DNA of 64,000 nucleotides from Deinococcus sp. AB2017081 (lineage in GTDB: Bacteria; Deinococcota; Deinococci; Deinococcales; Deinococcaceae), in contig NZ_CP140098.1 of the NCBI RefSeq assembly GCF_034440735.1, positions 1,605,501 to 1,669,500 of the forward strand. Reading direction: 5' to 3'. Made by a program: the position numbers and the translations under genes. The notes below the pieces were generated by a model. That model ran no database searches and had not been told where the DNA came from. It worked only from the letters and a program-made list of their open reading frames with translations. Each line of letters opens with the position of its first letter. Position 1 is the first letter of the stretch. Shown piece by piece: positions 63,977-64,000 of this stretch.

Positions 63977-64000
63977 ATGACCCAGCCCGACACCAGCACC
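63977..64000 (+). CDS. Start of an unidentified gene cut by the window end
   Basis: ATG at 63977 begins MTQPDTST and runs out of the window. Only eight codons are visible, too few to identify it. The TetR-type operator directly upstream makes a TetR-family regulator or a transport gene under its control plausible. Confidence 0.45.

Overview
The window is a contiguous piece of a high-G+C bacterial chromosome, almost certainly from a Deinococcus species. Evidence for this is the gene content: an 1007-residue UvrA, Mn-superoxide dismutase, a Hera-like DEAD-box helicase with an Arg/Gly tail, a single-domain XylG, paired DUF11 surface proteins and a SARP-like ATPase regulator beside a P450. The start sites fit too. 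At least a dozen genes have a TANNNT -10 box only 6-7 bases before the start codon and no Shine-Dalgarno sequence, the leaderless style known to be common in Deinococcus. No rRNA, tRNA, insertion sequence, prophage or CRISPR array was seen.

Layout. 1-5.7 kb: a type III polyketide synthase (cut by the window edge), a small hydrophilic protein, a haem-binding protein, a P1B-4 metal ATPase with an operator-like palindrome, a short family III CoA-transferase and a DinB-PDZ fusion. 5.8-10.6 kb: two uncharacterised genes, a 7-bp tandem repeat and aconitase. 10.6-12.6 kb: an AT-rich foreign island with a two-gene DUF262 + HEPN module, a likely defence or toxin system. 12.7-14 kb: a Uma2 nuclease and a P-loop kinase. 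14-22.1 kb: an NfeD-like protein, a flotillin and a 1761-residue AAA ATPase in one operon, apparently headed by a 16-codon upstream ORF. 22.3-24.3 kb: small accessory genes. 24.3-35.2 kb: branched-chain amino acid genes (leuA, ilvB, ilvH, ilvC), with two tandem DUF11 surface proteins between them. 35.4-42.6 kb: DEAD helicase, uvrA, a membrane protein and a DsbA/DsbB pair. 42.6-50.9 kb: a coupled AI-2E/aminopeptidase/kinase operon, a TAXI-TRAP transporter, an orphan amino-acid ABC ATPase and an MFS transporter. 51-55.4 kb: a LacI regulator with the xylose ABC operon xylFHG. 55.5-64 kb: a ClC channel, sodA, P450, the SARP-like regulator and secreted proteins, ending at a TetR-type operator before a gene that leaves the window.

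The most notable regulatory finding is that both leuA and ilvB are preceded by a classical amino-acid attenuator. Each has a promoter with an 18-bp spacer, a short peptide rich in Leu or in Leu/Val/Ile ([15 protein letters not shown] and MSAALVVVILGVGDLRG), and then a G+C hairpin followed by a T run just before the structural gene. Both leader peptides are themselves predicted to be translated from leaderless mRNA. The most likely previously undescribed system is the DUF262-HEPN pair on the AT-rich island. The xyl operon has a recognisable promoter with a perfect LacI-type palindrome at its start point.
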